From NCBI RefSeq assembly GCF_013141915.1, contig NZ_SROX01000001.1, forward strand, positions 372,001 to 436,000: a stretch of DNA of 64,000 nucleotides. Reading direction: 5' to 3'. The stretch's first letter is position 1. Every line of letters starts with the position of its first letter. A program made the translations under genes and the position numbers. Source of the stretch: Cupriavidus necator (lineage in GTDB: Bacteria; Pseudomonadota; Gammaproteobacteria; Burkholderiales; Burkholderiaceae). Below, in pieces: positions 16,721 through 26,372 of the stretch. The notes under the pieces are model-generated. The model searched no databases and was not told where the DNA came from. It saw nothing but the letters and a program-made list of their open reading frames with translations.

Positions 16721-17347
16721 GTGAACGACTACAAGCCCAAGTCAGGTATCCAACGCACCCTGGTGATGCTGGCCAGCTCCGCCGTGCTGCTAGCCGGCTG
16801 CGCAACCTCCAATCCGGGACCGCAGAGCGATGAGTCGTTCAAGCAAAGCATGTCCGAGGCCGAGGCGGCACTGACCAGCGGCCAGCGCGACCAGGCCATC
16901 AGCCTGTTCGAGCAGATCGCCAAGAACAACCCCACGCGCGAAGAGCCGTGGTCGCGCATGGCGCAGATCCAGTTCGGAGCGGAGCACTACCCGCAAGCAA
17001 TCGTCGCGGCCGAAGAGGCGCTGCAGCGTGACGCCACTGACCGCAAGGCCAAGAGCGTGCTGGCGGTCAGCGGCCTGCGCGTGGCACGCCGCTCGCTGCA
17101 GGAACTGCGCGCCGACAGCGCCCTGGCTGGCGACGTGCGCTCCGACGCCCAGTTGCTCGCCCAGATGCTGCGCGACACGCTGGGTGAGCAAGTGCTGTTC
17201 CCCCGCGACAAGAACGCCGCGCCGGCGGCCAAGCCCGTGCCGCGCCGCCGTGCCGCCACCGCCAAGCCAGCGTCCGCCTCGGCGCAACCGGCGCAGCCCG
17301 CTGCGTCGGGCGGCGGCAGTGCAGACCCGTTCGGCGCCCTGCGCTGA
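16721..17347 (+). CDS. TPR-containing lipoprotein, T6SS-associated
   Basis: About 208 residues from GTG 16721 (VNDYKPKSGIQRT). The reading frame stays open upstream to 16493 but that part does not look coding. A signal peptide ends in lipobox VLLAGC (Cys ~27). Residues ~45-125 form tetratricopeptide-like helices (AEAALTSGQRDQAISLFEQI, PTREEPWSRMAQIQFGAEHY, PQAIVAAEEALQRD). The tail is Ala/Pro/Lys-rich and low-complexity. It is the first gene of the plus-strand tss operon, 36 bases before tssB. A role as a periplasmic or outer-membrane scaffold for assembly is inferred from the TPRs and position only. Confidence 0.85.
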   Translation: MNDYKPKSGIQRTLVMLASSAVLLAGCATSNPGPQSDESFKQSMSEAEAALTSGQRDQAISLFEQIAKNNPTREEPWSRMAQIQFGAEHYPQAIVAAEEALQRDATDRKAKSVLAVSGLRVARRSLQELRADSALAGDVRSDAQLLAQMLRDTLGEQVLFPRDKNAAPAAKPVPRRRAATAKPASASAQPAQPAASGGGSADPFGALR

Positions 17348-17383
17348 TCCTCAGACCGGATTCCGCCAGATCGGAGAGTAGTG

Positions 17384-17899
17384 ATGGCCAAGAAAGAAAG
17401 TGTCCAGAAGCGCCTGCAGAAGGTGCGTCCCCCGCGCGTGCAACTGACGTACGACGTCGAGAAGGGCGACGCCATCGAGCAGAAGGAACTGCCCTTTGTC
17501 GTGGGCGTGGTGGCTGATCTGTCGGGTCAGTCCGAAGTGGCCCAGCCCAAGCTGCGCGACCGCAAGTTCGTCAATATCGACCGCGACAACTTTGACGACG
17601 TGATGGCCGGCATCGAGCCGCGCGCGGCGTTCCAGGTGCCCAACACGCTTTCGGAAGAAGGCGGCAAGTTTGGCGTGGACCTGAAGTTCCATTCCCTCGA
17701 AGACTTCAATCCGGAAGCCGTGGTCGAGCAGATCGAGCCGCTGCGCAAGCTGCTCGAGGCCCGCTCCAAGCTGGCCGACCTGCGCAACAAGCTGGCAGGC
17801 AATGACAAGCTGGAAGACCTGCTCTCGGAAGTGCTGACCAATACCGAGTCGCTGCAAAAGCTCGGTGCCAATGCCAGGAACGGTGGCGACGATGCTTGA
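17384..17899 (+). CDS. tssB: TssB, small contractile sheath subunit
   Basis: 171 residues from ATG 17384, with GGAG about 8 bases upstream; an in-frame GTG precedes the ATG. TssB pairs with TssC to form the cytoplasmic contractile sheath around the Hcp tube. The start SVQKRLQKVRPPRVQLTYDV, then LPFVVGVVADLSGQ, KFVNIDRDNFDDVM and VDLKFHSLEDFNP are hallmark strings. The C-terminal helix (LRKLLEARSKLADLRNKLAG) is the one that inserts into TssC. It overlaps the start of tssC by 8 bases, so the two subunits are translationally coupled. Confidence 0.98.
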   Translation: MAKKESVQKRLQKVRPPRVQLTYDVEKGDAIEQKELPFVVGVVADLSGQSEVAQPKLRDRKFVNIDRDNFDDVMAGIEPRAAFQVPNTLSEEGGKFGVDLKFHSLEDFNPEAVVEQIEPLRKLLEARSKLADLRNKLAGNDKLEDLLSEVLTNTESLQKLGANARNGGDDA

Positions 17900-19382
17900 T
17901 AACCAGTCCGCTGCAGTGGCCCAGCCCGGCGCGGCTGTCGGCACGTTGAACCTGCTCGACGCGATCGTCGAGCAGAGCAAGGTTGCGAAGTCGGATTCCG
18001 AGCATGCGCGTGCCAAGGACATCATCGGCGAGCTGGTCAGCCAGGTGCTGGACGGGACCGTGGTGGTGTCCGACAACCTGTCGGCGACCCTGGATGCGCG
18101 CGTGGCCGAGCTGGATCGCCTGATCTCGGCCCAGCTCAGCGCCGTGATGCATGCGCCGGAATTCCAGAAGCTGGAAAGCACGTGGCGCGGCCTGTCGTAC
18201 CTGGTGAAGGAAACGCAGACCGGCACGATGATCAAGATCAAGGCGTTGAACGCGACCAAGCGCGACCTGGTGCGTGACTTCAAGACCGCGATCGACTTCG
18301 ACCAGAGCGCGCTGTTCAAAAAGGTCTACGAAGAGGAGTTCGGCACCTTTGGCGGCGCACCGTTCGGCGCGCTGATCGGCGACTACGAAATCACGCGCCA
18401 GCCCGAAGACGTCTATTTCATCGAGCAGATGTCGCACGTCGCTTCGGCCTCGCACGCGCCGTTCATCGCGTCGGCGTCGCCGGAGCTGCTGGGCCTGGAG
18501 ACCTTCGCCGATCTCGGCAAGCCGCGCGATCTGGCCAAGGTGTTCGATACCGTCGAGTATGCCAAGTGGAAGTCGTTCCGCGAATCTGAGGATTCGCGCT
18601 ACGTCGGCCTGACCATGCCGCGCTTCCTGGGGCGCCTGCCGTACAACCCGAAGGACGGCACCACGGTCGAGGGCTTCAATTTCGTCGAGGACGTGGATGG
18701 CACCGACCATGGCAAGTACCTGTGGTGCAACGCGGCCTGGGCCTTCGGCGCGCGCCTGACCGCGGCCTTTGAGGATTTTGGCTGGTGCGCGGCCATTCGT
18801 GGCGTCGAAGGCGGCGGCTTGGTCGAAGACCTGCCGACCCATACCTTCAAGACCGACGACGGCGAGATCGCGCTCAAGTGCCCGACTGAAATCGCGATCA
18901 CCGACCGCCGCGAGAAGGAGTTGAGCGACCTCGGCTTCATCCCGCTGGTGCACTGCAAGAACTCGGACTATGCCGCGTTCTTCGCCGCCCAGTCGGTGCA
19001 GAAGCCCAAGAAGTACAACACCGACAGCGCCAACGCCAACGCCGTGCTGTCGGCACAGCTGCAATACATCTTCTCGGTGTCGCGCGTCGCGCATTACCTG
19101 AAGGCCATGATGCGCGACAAGATCGGCAGCTTTGCTTCAGCGCAGAACGTGGAGAGCTTCCTGAATCGCTGGATCTCCCAATACGTTCTGCTCGACGATA
19201 ACGCCAGCCAGGAGCAGAAGGCGCAATTCCCGTTGCGGGAAGCCTCGATCCAGGTGTCGGAGGTACCCGGCAAGCCGGGCACCTACCGCTCCGTCGCCTT
19301 CCTGCGCCCGCACTTCCAGCTTGATGAACTGTCGATCTCGCTGCGGCTGGTTGCGGATTTGCCGAAAGCGGCAAACTCCTGA
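17892..19382 (+). CDS. tssC: TssC, large contractile sheath subunit
   Basis: About 496 residues from ATG 17892 (MLDNQSAAVAQ), inside the end of tssB. The family signatures are complete: EFQKLESTWRGLSYLV, GALIGDYEITRQPED, FIASASPELLGLETF, DSRYVGLTMPRFLGRLPY, KYLWCNAAWAFGARL and EIAITDRREKELSDLGFIPL. These are followed by the C-terminal NAQLSAQLQYIF-type helix and the disc-forming end. With TssB it makes the sheath that is later disassembled by ClpV. It is followed by 94 bases containing a small hairpin before hcp. Confidence 0.98.
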   Translation: MLDNQSAAVAQPGAAVGTLNLLDAIVEQSKVAKSDSEHARAKDIIGELVSQVLDGTVVVSDNLSATLDARVAELDRLISAQLSAVMHAPEFQKLESTWRGLSYLVKETQTGTMIKIKALNATKRDLVRDFKTAIDFDQSALFKKVYEEEFGTFGGAPFGALIGDYEITRQPEDVYFIEQMSHVASASHAPFIASASPELLGLETFADLGKPRDLAKVFDTVEYAKWKSFRESEDSRYVGLTMPRFLGRLPYNPKDGTTVEGFNFVEDVDGTDHGKYLWCNAAWAFGARLTAAFEDFGWCAAIRGVEGGGLVEDLPTHTFKTDDGEIALKCPTEIAITDRREKELSDLGFIPLVHCKNSDYAAFFAAQSVQKPKKYNTDSANANAVLSAQLQYIFSVSRVAHYLKAMMRDKIGSFASAQNVESFLNRWISQYVLLDDNASQEQKAQFPLREASIQVSEVPGKPGTYRSVAFLRPHFQLDELSISLRLVADLPKAANS

Positions 19383-19423
19383 CCGCAATCCCTGCGGGGG
19401 AAAGCGGGCGCAGTACCTAGCAA

Positions 19424-19439
19424 TGCCAGGAAACTGGCA
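19424..19439 (+). promoter_or_regulatory. Small GNRA-type hairpin ahead of hcp
   Basis: TGCCAG (19424-19429), loop GAAA, CTGGCA (19434-19439): a perfect 6-bp stem closed by a GAAA tetraloop, 38 bases before the hcp start codon. It could stabilise a processed hcp transcript or affect translation. It lacks a T-tract, so it is not a classical terminator. Confidence 0.4.
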
Positions 19440-19476
19440 AGAAGCCTAAATAGCGATTTTCATCGAGGGTCTTTCC

Positions 19477-19980
19477 ATGAAGGATATCTACGTCAAGTTC
19501 GGCAGCCCGGCAATCAAGGGCGAATCGCAAGACAAGGATCACAAGGACTGGATCGAGGTCAACACCTGGAAGCACAGCATCACCCAGCCGCGTTCGGCCA
19601 CCGCGTCCACCGCCGGCGGCCATACCGCCGAGCGCTGCGAGCACGGCGAGATGGTGTTCACCAAGGATCTGGACGTGGTCAGCCCGCTGCTGTACCAGCA
19701 CGTGTCGGGCGGCACCACGTTCGACGAGGTCACCATCGACTTCCTGCGCGCCGACGGTGAAGGCAAGCGGGTCAAGTACCTGGAAATCAAGCTGAAGAAC
19801 GCCATCCTGGGCGCGGTGTCGGCCAACGTGGTCGCCGAAGGCATCCCCAGCGACAGCTTCACGCTGAAGTACGCTGCCGTGCAGTGGAAGTACACGCAGC
19901 AGAAGATCGGCGGCAACCAGGGCGGTAACTCGCAAGGCGCCTGGAGCCTGACCAAAAACGACAAGACCTATTCGGTCTGA
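19477..19980 (+). CDS. hcp: Hcp, inner-tube protein of the T6SS
   Basis: 167 residues (TssD). Hexamers stack into the tube that is propelled with VgrG/PAAR at its tip. Family strings are DIYVKFGSPAIKGESQDKDH, WIEVNTWKHSITQPRS, HGEMVFTKDLDVVSPLLYQH, TIDFLRADGEGKRVKYLEIK and the terminal YTQQKIGGNQGGNSQGAW with its Gly/Asn-rich turn. GAGGG about 10 bases upstream serves as the ribosome site. It is flanked on both sides by hairpins (19424-19439 and 20000-20023), which suggests its transcript level is set apart from that of its neighbours. Hcp is normally made in large excess. Confidence 0.98.
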   Translation: MKDIYVKFGSPAIKGESQDKDHKDWIEVNTWKHSITQPRSATASTAGGHTAERCEHGEMVFTKDLDVVSPLLYQHVSGGTTFDEVTIDFLRADGEGKRVKYLEIKLKNAILGAVSANVVAEGIPSDSFTLKYAAVQWKYTQQKIGGNQGGNSQGAWSLTKNDKTYSV

Positions 19981-19999
19981 CGTTCCTGCAGTCAAGCCT

Positions 20000-20023
20000 T
20001 GCCGCGGCAGCGTTGCCGCGGCA
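20000..20023 (+). terminator. Strong hairpin between hcp and tssE (partial terminator or RNA-processing element)
   Basis: The 10-base palindrome TGCCGCGGCA occurs twice (20000-20009 and 20014-20023) separated by GCGT, so the RNA can form a perfect 10-bp GC stem with a 4-base loop. It lies 20 bases after the hcp stop and 17 bases before tssE. Only CATTTGCTTG follows, not a T-run. A leaky terminator or 3'-end stabiliser for hcp mRNA is likely. Confidence 0.55.
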
Positions 20024-20040
20024 TTTGCTTGTTCGCTCCC

Positions 20041-20514
20041 ATGAAAGGCTTTGAACCCAGCCTGCTCGACAAGCTCTTCGACGATGAGCCGCACGCGCCG
20101 CTGCCCAGCGCGCTGCGGCAATTGTCGCTGGAAGAGCTGAAGGCGACGGTCGCCCGCGATATCGAGTCGCTGCTGAATACGCGCATCGTCCATGAAGATG
20201 CCGATTTCAACGGCTTGCCCGAGTGCCGGCGGTCGCTGCTGACCTATGGGCTGAATGATTTCGCGGGGCTGAGCCTGGCCAGCTTCGATGACCGCCAGTA
20301 CATCTGCCAGTCGTTGCGCAATGCGATCGAGCGCCATGAGCCGCGGCTGCAGAACGTCAACGTTGCGTTGTCGGTCAGCGAGCGGGCCACCAGCGTGCTG
20401 TGCTTTGGCATCAGCGCGGTACTGCTGGTGGGCCCCGCGCGCGAGCCGGTCAGCTTCGATGCCATGCTGCAGCCATCGACGCTGCAGTATTCGGTCACGC
20501 GAGGGCGGGGCTGA
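20041..20514 (+). CDS. tssE: TssE, baseplate wedge protein (gp25-like)
   Basis: 157 residues from ATG 20041 (MKGFEPSLLDKLFDDEP). The family N-terminal SLLDKLFDDEP, the VARDIESLLNTR motif (the gp25 EPR-like region that contacts the sheath) and ECRRSLLTYGLNDFAGLSLAS are all seen, then AIERHEPRL, which resembles the gp25 'I..+EPRL' signature. The product joins TssF/TssG in the wedge and nucleates sheath polymerisation. A 116-base gap without an evident gene separates it from tssF. Confidence 0.96.
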   Translation: MKGFEPSLLDKLFDDEPHAPLPSALRQLSLEELKATVARDIESLLNTRIVHEDADFNGLPECRRSLLTYGLNDFAGLSLASFDDRQYICQSLRNAIERHEPRLQNVNVALSVSERATSVLCFGISAVLLVGPAREPVSFDAMLQPSTLQYSVTRGRG

Positions 20515-20630
20515 AGCGCGGCGTTGCGCAGGCGTGCTTTGGGCAATGAAGCCGTTGCCAGCCATCGGAAGCCGACGACCACCAAGACAGCGCCAACCAC
20601 GCCATTAGCGTCACCCACCGGCCAGACAGA

Positions 20631-22478
20631 ATGGAAGACTTGCTGCCATATTACGAACGCGAACTGGCCTTTCTGCGCCGGTATTCGCGCGACTTTGCCG
20701 AGCGCTATCCGAAGATTGCGGCGCGCCTGGCAATGTCGGCCGATGGCTGCGACGATCCCCACGTCGAGCGGATGATCGAATCGTTCGCCTTCCTGTCCGC
20801 GCGCATCAGCAAGAAGCTCGATGACGAATACCCCGAGTTTACGGAAGCGCTGCTGGAGGTACTGTATCCGCACTACCTCAGCCCGTTCCCGTCATGCTCG
20901 ATTGCGCATTTCGACGTAGCCGGCATGGCAGCGCAGTTAAGCGCACCGGTCACGGTGCCGCGCGGCACGTTGCTGACCACGCGCCCGGTGCGCAAGGTGG
21001 AGTGCCGGTTCCGTACCGCCTATGACGTGACCTTCCTGCCCTTGCGCGTCGCTGCTGCCGGCTTCGAGCGGGCGGTGTCCGCGCCGTCGACGGTCAACCT
21101 GCCCAAGGGCGCCACGGGCGCCATCTCGATCGAGCTGGAATACCTGGGCGAGCAGGGCGGCTTCGATGCGCTGGGCCACAAGGCGGTGCGCGTGTACCTG
21201 GACGGCGAGCCGTCCTTCGTGGCGGCGCTGGGCGACGCACTGTTTCTGCACGTGGCCGCGGCGTATGTGGAAGAGCGCCCCGGTGTGTGGAAGCGGCTGC
21301 AGCGCGTGCCGCTGCGCGAGGTCGGCTTTGGCGCGGACGAGGCGCTGATCGACACCCCGGCGCGCTCGCATCCGGCATACCGCCTGCTGAGCGAACATTT
21401 CGGCTTTGCCGAGAAGTTCAACTTCGTCGATATCGACCTGGATCCGGTGCAGCGCGCGCTGTTGCCCGGGGCCGCCGCGCGCCGCGTGACCCTGCACCTG
21501 GTGCTGACCGATGTTCGCAGCGACAGCAACACCGCGCGTCTGCTTGAAGGGCTGGGCGCTGCCCACCTGCGCCTGCACTGCACACCGGTGGTCAACCTGT
21601 TCCGGCAAAAGGCCGACCCGATCCGTATCGAACATACCGCGACCGCCTATCCGGTGGTTGCAGACAGTCGCCGCGCGCACGGCTTCGAGATCTATTCGAT
21701 CGACCAGGTGCAACTGGTGCGTGAAACCGCCGCCAGCCACGACGTGGTGGAGTTCCGGCCGTTCTATTCATTGCACCATGGCGAAGATCCGGGCCGGGCC
21801 GGGCACTACTGGATAGCCCGCCGCAATGCCCTGGTCGCGGAGCGCAGCCCGGGCTTCGAGACCGAGATCTCCATCGTCGATTCGGACTTCGATCCCGCCA
21901 GCCCGCGCACGGAAACGCTGAGCCTGAGCGTGACCTGCACCAACCGCGACCTCCCCGCGCTGCTGGCGTTTGGCCAGCCGGATGGCGACCTGACCATGGA
22001 GGGAAGCTCGATTGCCCGCCGCATCAGTTTCCTGCGCAAGCCGACACCGTCGATGCGGCTGAGCAGCGGGCGCTCATCGCAATGGCGGCTGGTTTCGCTG
22101 CTGGCGCTGAATCACCTGTCCCTGGTGCAGAACGGCCTGGCCACGCTCAAGGAAATGCTGCGCCTGCATGACCTGCCCCGCAGCGCAATCTCGGCGCGGC
22201 AGATCGAAGGCATCGTCGGCCTCGATTACAAGCCGACAACGCAGTGGCTCGCCGGCAAGCCCTTCGCCACCTTTGTACGCGGGCTCGAGATCCAGCTGAC
22301 GTTGGATGAAGACGCCTTCGTTGGCACCGGGCTGCATCGTTTTATCCGGGTCATGGACCATTTCTTTGGCCTGTATGTCCACCTGAACAGCTTTGTGCAG
22401 CTGGTCGCGGTATCGCGCCGCGGCAGCAAGGAACTGGCAAGATGCGCACCCCGCAGCGGCGAATCGATCCTGGTGTAA
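20631..22478 (+). CDS. tssF: TssF, baseplate wedge protein
   Basis: 615 residues, the usual TssF length. The N-terminus LLPYYERELAFLRRYSRDFA, then YPKIAARLAMSADGCDDPHV and ERMIESFAFLSARISKKLDD, are diagnostic. A later string is LLSEHFGFAEKFNFVDID, and the C-terminus has GLEIQLTLDEDAFVGTG and FGLYVHLNSFVQLVAVS. With TssG (2:1) and TssE it forms the wedge around the VgrG hub. It overlaps tssG by 37 bases, so expression is coupled. Confidence 0.97.
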   Translation: MEDLLPYYERELAFLRRYSRDFAERYPKIAARLAMSADGCDDPHVERMIESFAFLSARISKKLDDEYPEFTEALLEVLYPHYLSPFPSCSIAHFDVAGMAAQLSAPVTVPRGTLLTTRPVRKVECRFRTAYDVTFLPLRVAAAGFERAVSAPSTVNLPKGATGAISIELEYLGEQGGFDALGHKAVRVYLDGEPSFVAALGDALFLHVAAAYVEERPGVWKRLQRVPLREVGFGADEALIDTPARSHPAYRLLSEHFGFAEKFNFVDIDLDPVQRALLPGAAARRVTLHLVLTDVRSDSNTARLLEGLGAAHLRLHCTPVVNLFRQKADPIRIEHTATAYPVVADSRRAHGFEIYSIDQVQLVRETAASHDVVEFRPFYSLHHGEDPGRAGHYWIARRNALVAERSPGFETEISIVDSDFDPASPRTETLSLSVTCTNRDLPALLAFGQPDGDLTMEGSSIARRISFLRKPTPSMRLSSGRSSQWRLVSLLALNHLSLVQNGLATLKEMLRLHDLPRSAISARQIEGIVGLDYKPTTQWLAGKPFATFVRGLEIQLTLDEDAFVGTGLHRFIRVMDHFFGLYVHLNSFVQLVAVSRRGSKELARCAPRSGESILV

Positions 22479-23533
22479 TCCGCACGCTGCTGCGGCAACC
22501 GTACCGCTTCGAGTTCTTCCAGGCGGTGCGGTTGCTCGAGCTGCACTATGCGCGCGAAGGCGCGGGCGTTCCGGAACAGGTGCTGGCCACGCGCGTTGCC
22601 TTTCGCAATACGTTGTCGCTGTCGTTCCCGCCAAGCGAGCTGCAATCCATCGAGCCTGCCACTGCGCTGAACGGGGCGCTGGAGAGCGAAGATGCCTTCG
22701 CACAGGCTTTGGCCGACGGCGCGCTGGACAAGGTTTCGATCACGCCTACCTTCTTCGGCATGCTCGGGGCGCAGGGCGCGCTGCCGCTGCACTACACCGA
22801 GCTCGTGTCGGAACGCGAAACCCTGCGCCGGGACCGCGCCGCACGCGCCTTCTTTGATATCTTCTCCAACCGCGCCACCGCGCTGTTCTACCAGGCGTGG
22901 AAGAAGTACCGGCTGCCGTTCCAGCACGAAGTCGATCGCAACCGGCATTACCTGCCACTGTTGCTGTCGCTGGCCGGCATGGGGGACAAGTCCATGCGGC
23001 GCGGCTTGTCGGCCACGGCAGGGGTCGTGCATGACGAGGCGCTGGCCGGGTATGCCACCGCCGCGCGCCACCGGCCGGTATCGGCCGCCTACCTGCAGCA
23101 GGTGCTGTCCGATTACTTCCGGGCTGACGTGCGCGTGGAGCAGTTTGTCGGCGGCTGGTATCAGGTGCCGCCGTCGCAGTATTCGCGGCTGGGCGGCACC
23201 AACAACCTGCTGGGCGCCACCGCACTGGCCGGAACGCGTGTCTGGCAGCGTGACCTGCGCGTGCGCATCTGGATGGGGCCGCTGGGGCGCGAGCAGTATC
23301 GCAACTTCCTGCCCGGCGCCGAAGGGGCGCTGGCCCTGCGCAAGATGGTCACGGTGCTGTGTGGCGCCACGCTGGAATACGAAGTCGGCCTGATCCTGCG
23401 CGCAAAGGACGTTTCCGGTTGTGAGCTCGGCGCGGAGGGCAGCGGCAGGCTGGGCTGGGATACCTTCCTCAACACGAAGCCGGCCGGCCAGGACCGCAGC
23501 GATGCCCGCTATACGCTTGCGCCCGTGCACTGA
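22442..23533 (+). CDS. tssG: TssG, baseplate wedge protein
   Basis: 363 residues. Family features are LLRQPYRFEFFQAVRLLELH near the N-terminus, FRNTLSLSFPPSEL, ITPTFFGMLGAQGALPLHYT, FFDIFSNRATALFYQAWKKY and YFRADVRVEQFVGGWY. The protein holds the TssF dimer in the baseplate. The start lies inside the 3' end of tssF; no other start would keep the conserved N-terminal PYRFEFFQ block. It is followed after 69 bases by clpV. Confidence 0.97.
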   Translation: MRTPQRRIDPGVIRTLLRQPYRFEFFQAVRLLELHYAREGAGVPEQVLATRVAFRNTLSLSFPPSELQSIEPATALNGALESEDAFAQALADGALDKVSITPTFFGMLGAQGALPLHYTELVSERETLRRDRAARAFFDIFSNRATALFYQAWKKYRLPFQHEVDRNRHYLPLLLSLAGMGDKSMRRGLSATAGVVHDEALAGYATAARHRPVSAAYLQQVLSDYFRADVRVEQFVGGWYQVPPSQYSRLGGTNNLLGATALAGTRVWQRDLRVRIWMGPLGREQYRNFLPGAEGALALRKMVTVLCGATLEYEVGLILRAKDVSGCELGAEGSGRLGWDTFLNTKPAGQDRSDARYTLAPVH

Positions 23534-23602
23534 GCGCGGATCCGCTTTTCTCAGCCTCGCGCCCCCCCAACGCAATTCAGACTTACCGGAGCCCTAGCCG
23601 CC

Positions 23603-26332
23603 ATGGCCATTCCCCTCAAGACGTTGATCGCCAAACTGAACGCCAGCTGCCGGCAGGCCGCCGAACGCGCCGCGTCGCTGTGCATGGCGCGCGGCAACTA
23701 TGAGGTCGACCTGGAGCACCTGTTCCTGGCGTTGCTGGAAAACGCGCGCAGCGATTTCTCGGTGGCGGTGCGCGCCAGCGGCATCGACCCCTCGGCCCTG
23801 CAGCGCGACCTGGAAGCGGAGATCGCGCGCTTCAAGAACGGCAACACGCGCACGCCGGCATTTTCTCCCTACCTGCCCAAGCTGTTCGAGCATGCATGGC
23901 TGATTGCCTCGCTCGACTCGCAGACCACCCGCATCCGCTCCGGCCATCTGCTGCTGGCACTGCTGACGGAGCCGGAGCTGGCGCCGCTGGCGGTGCGGGG
24001 CTCGCATCGCTTTGCAGAGTTCGACGCTGAGCGCCTCAAGCACGATTTCAACAAGCTGACCGCGGGTTCCGAAGAGCGGGAGCAGGCGGTGGACATTGCC
24101 GATGGCGGTGCGGCCCAGGCAAGCGCCAACGGTGGCACTGCGGCTCCCGCGCTGACCGCTACGCCGGCACTTGACCAGTTCACCGTCGACCTGACCCAAT
24201 CGGCCCGCGATGGCCGCATCGACCCGGTGATCGGACGCGACGCAGAGATTCGCCAGGTCATCGACATCCTGATGCGGCGCCGGCAGAACAACCCCATCCT
24301 GACCGGCGAAGCCGGTGTCGGCAAGACCGCGGTGGTCGAAGGCCTAGCTCAGCGCATCGCCGTGGGTGACGTGCCGCCGCCGCTGCAGGGCGTGACCGTG
24401 CGCACGCTCGACATGGGCCTGCTGCAGGCCGGCGCCAGCGTCAAGGGCGAGTTCGAGAATCGCCTGAAGAACGTGATCGAAGAAGTCCGCAAGAGCCCGC
24501 AGCCGATCATCCTGTTTATCGATGAAGCCCATACCATCATCGGCGCGGGCGGGCAGGCCGGGCAGAACGATGCCGCCAACCTGCTCAAGCCAGCGCTGGC
24601 GCGCGGCGAGCTGCGCACCATCGCCGCGACCACCTGGAGCGAGTACAAGAAGTACTTCGAGAAGGACGCCGCACTGGCGCGGCGCTTCCAGGTAGTCAAG
24701 GTCGACGAGCCCAGCGAGACCCTGGCGGCGGCGATGCTGCGCGGCATGGTGCCGTTGATGGAGCGCCATTTCGGCGTGCGCGTGCTGGACGAAGCCATCA
24801 CTGAGGCAGTGCGCCTGTCGCATCGCTATATCAGCGGCCGCCAGCTGCCGGACAAGGCGGTCAGCGTCCTCGATACCGCTTGCGCAAAGGTAGCGCTCGG
24901 GCAAAACGCCACGCCAGGCGCGATCGAAGACGACCGCAAGGCGCTGGAGCGCCTGGGCGTGGAGTTGGCCGCGCTGCAGCGCGAGCAACGCGCCGGCGCC
25001 GGGCACGCGGAGCGGCTGGAAGCGCTGGAAGCGCAGCGGACTGAGCTGGAGCAGCGGGTCACCGCTGCCGATGCACGCCTGGCGCAGGAGCGCGAACTGG
25101 TAGCGCGCATCCAGGCGCTGCGCACCGCGCGGGAGCAGGGCAGCGAGGCCGATGCGGAGGCCTCTGAACCGGCAATGGTCGCGAACAGCGATGTCGTGGC
25201 AATGCCTCGCAAGGGCAGTCGCAAGGGCGCTGCAGCGGCCGCGGAGCCTGATGAACTCGACCGGCTGTTGGCGGAGCTGCGCACCCTCCAGGGTGAAGTC
25301 CCGATGGTGCCGTTGCAGGTAGACGGGCACGTGGTTTCCGAGATCGTGTCGGCATGGACCGGGATTCCGCTTGGCCGCATGGTCAAGGATGAGCTGCGCA
25401 CCGTGCTGAACCTGAAGCCGTTGCTGGCCGCTCGCGTGATCGGACAGGACCACGCATTGGACGCGATCGCGCAGCGTGTACGCACCGCCACCGCCAACCT
25501 GGAAGATCCCAACAAGCCGCGCGGCGTGTTCCTGTTCGCCGGCCCGTCCGGCGTGGGCAAGACCGAGACGGCGCTGGGGCTGGCCGACATCCTCTACGGT
25601 GGCGAGCGCAAGCTCATCACCATCAACATGAGCGAGTACCAGGAAGCGCACAGCGTGTCGGGCTTGAAGGGATCCCCGCCGGGCTATGTCGGTTACGGCG
25701 AGGGTGGCGTGCTGACCGAGGCCGTGCGCCGCAACCCCTACAGCGTGGTGTTGCTGGACGAGATCGAGAAAGCCCACCCGGATGTGTTGGAGATGTTCTT
25801 CCAGGTGTTCGACAAGGGCGAGATGGACGATGCCGAAGGACGGCCGATCGATTTCCGCAACACCATCATCATCCTGACGTCGAATGTCGGCTCGTCGGCC
25901 ATCATGCAGGCCTGCCTCAACAAGCCCGCGGAGGAGCTTCCTGACGCGGACGCGCTGGCCGAGATGCTGCGGCCGACGCTGTACAAGGCGTTCAAGCCCG
26001 CATTTCTCGGGCGTACCAAGGTAGTGCCGTACTACCCGATCCCGGACGACGTGCTGGTGGAGATCATCACGCTCAAGCTGGGCCGCATCCGCGAACGCGT
26101 GGCGACCAACCACAAAGCCGAATTCCAGTGGGACAACGCGCTCATCGAGGCGGTACTGGCGCGCTGCACCGAAGTGGATGCCGGCGCGCGCGCCGTCGAC
26201 CATATCCTGAACGGCACGCTGCTTCCGGAAATCGCGCAGACCGTGCTGGTGCGCATGGCCGAGGGCGGCGGCGTAGACAAAATCAAGGTCACCACGGGCA
26301 AGAACGGTGAGTTCAAGTACCGCATCAGCTGA
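23603..26332 (+). CDS. clpV: TssH / ClpV AAA+ ATPase that recycles the sheath
   Basis: 909 residues. The N-domain (~1-155, with [20 protein letters not shown]) recognises contracted TssC. Two AAA+ modules follow. The first has Walker [14 protein letters not shown] near residue 235 and Walker [15 protein letters not shown] near 305. A coiled-coil middle domain lies at ~430-520 ([20 protein letters not shown]). The second has Walker [17 protein letters not shown] near 647 and Walker [15 protein letters not shown] near 718. It shows the ClpV-typical SSAIMQACL segment. A CCGGAG ribosome site is present. It is followed by vgrG2 40 bases on. Confidence 0.98.
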   Translation: MAIPLKTLIAKLNASCRQAAERAASLCMARGNYEVDLEHLFLALLENARSDFSVAVRASGIDPSALQRDLEAEIARFKNGNTRTPAFSPYLPKLFEHAWLIASLDSQTTRIRSGHLLLALLTEPELAPLAVRGSHRFAEFDAERLKHDFNKLTAGSEEREQAVDIADGGAAQASANGGTAAPALTATPALDQFTVDLTQSARDGRIDPVIGRDAEIRQVIDILMRRRQNNPILTGEAGVGKTAVVEGLAQRIAVGDVPPPLQGVTVRTLDMGLLQAGASVKGEFENRLKNVIEEVRKSPQPIILFIDEAHTIIGAGGQAGQNDAANLLKPALARGELRTIAATTWSEYKKYFEKDAALARRFQVVKVDEPSETLAAAMLRGMVPLMERHFGVRVLDEAITEAVRLSHRYISGRQLPDKAVSVLDTACAKVALGQNATPGAIEDDRKALERLGVELAALQREQRAGAGHAERLEALEAQRTELEQRVTAADARLAQERELVARIQALRTAREQGSEADAEASEPAMVANSDVVAMPRKGSRKGAAAAAEPDELDRLLAELRTLQGEVPMVPLQVDGHVVSEIVSAWTGIPLGRMVKDELRTVLNLKPLLAARVIGQDHALDAIAQRVRTATANLEDPNKPRGVFLFAGPSGVGKTETALGLADILYGGERKLITINMSEYQEAHSVSGLKGSPPGYVGYGEGGVLTEAVRRNPYSVVLLDEIEKAHPDVLEMFFQVFDKGEMDDAEGRPIDFRNTIIILTSNVGSSAIMQACLNKPAEELPDADALAEMLRPTLYKAFKPAFLGRTKVVPYYPIPDDVLVEIITLKLGRIRERVATNHKAEFQWDNALIEAVLARCTEVDAGARAVDHILNGTLLPEIAQTVLVRMAEGGGVDKIKVTTGKNGEFKYRIS

Positions 26333-26372
26333 TATCGGCATGCGCAGACTCGTGACATCGCGGGAGTAATTC

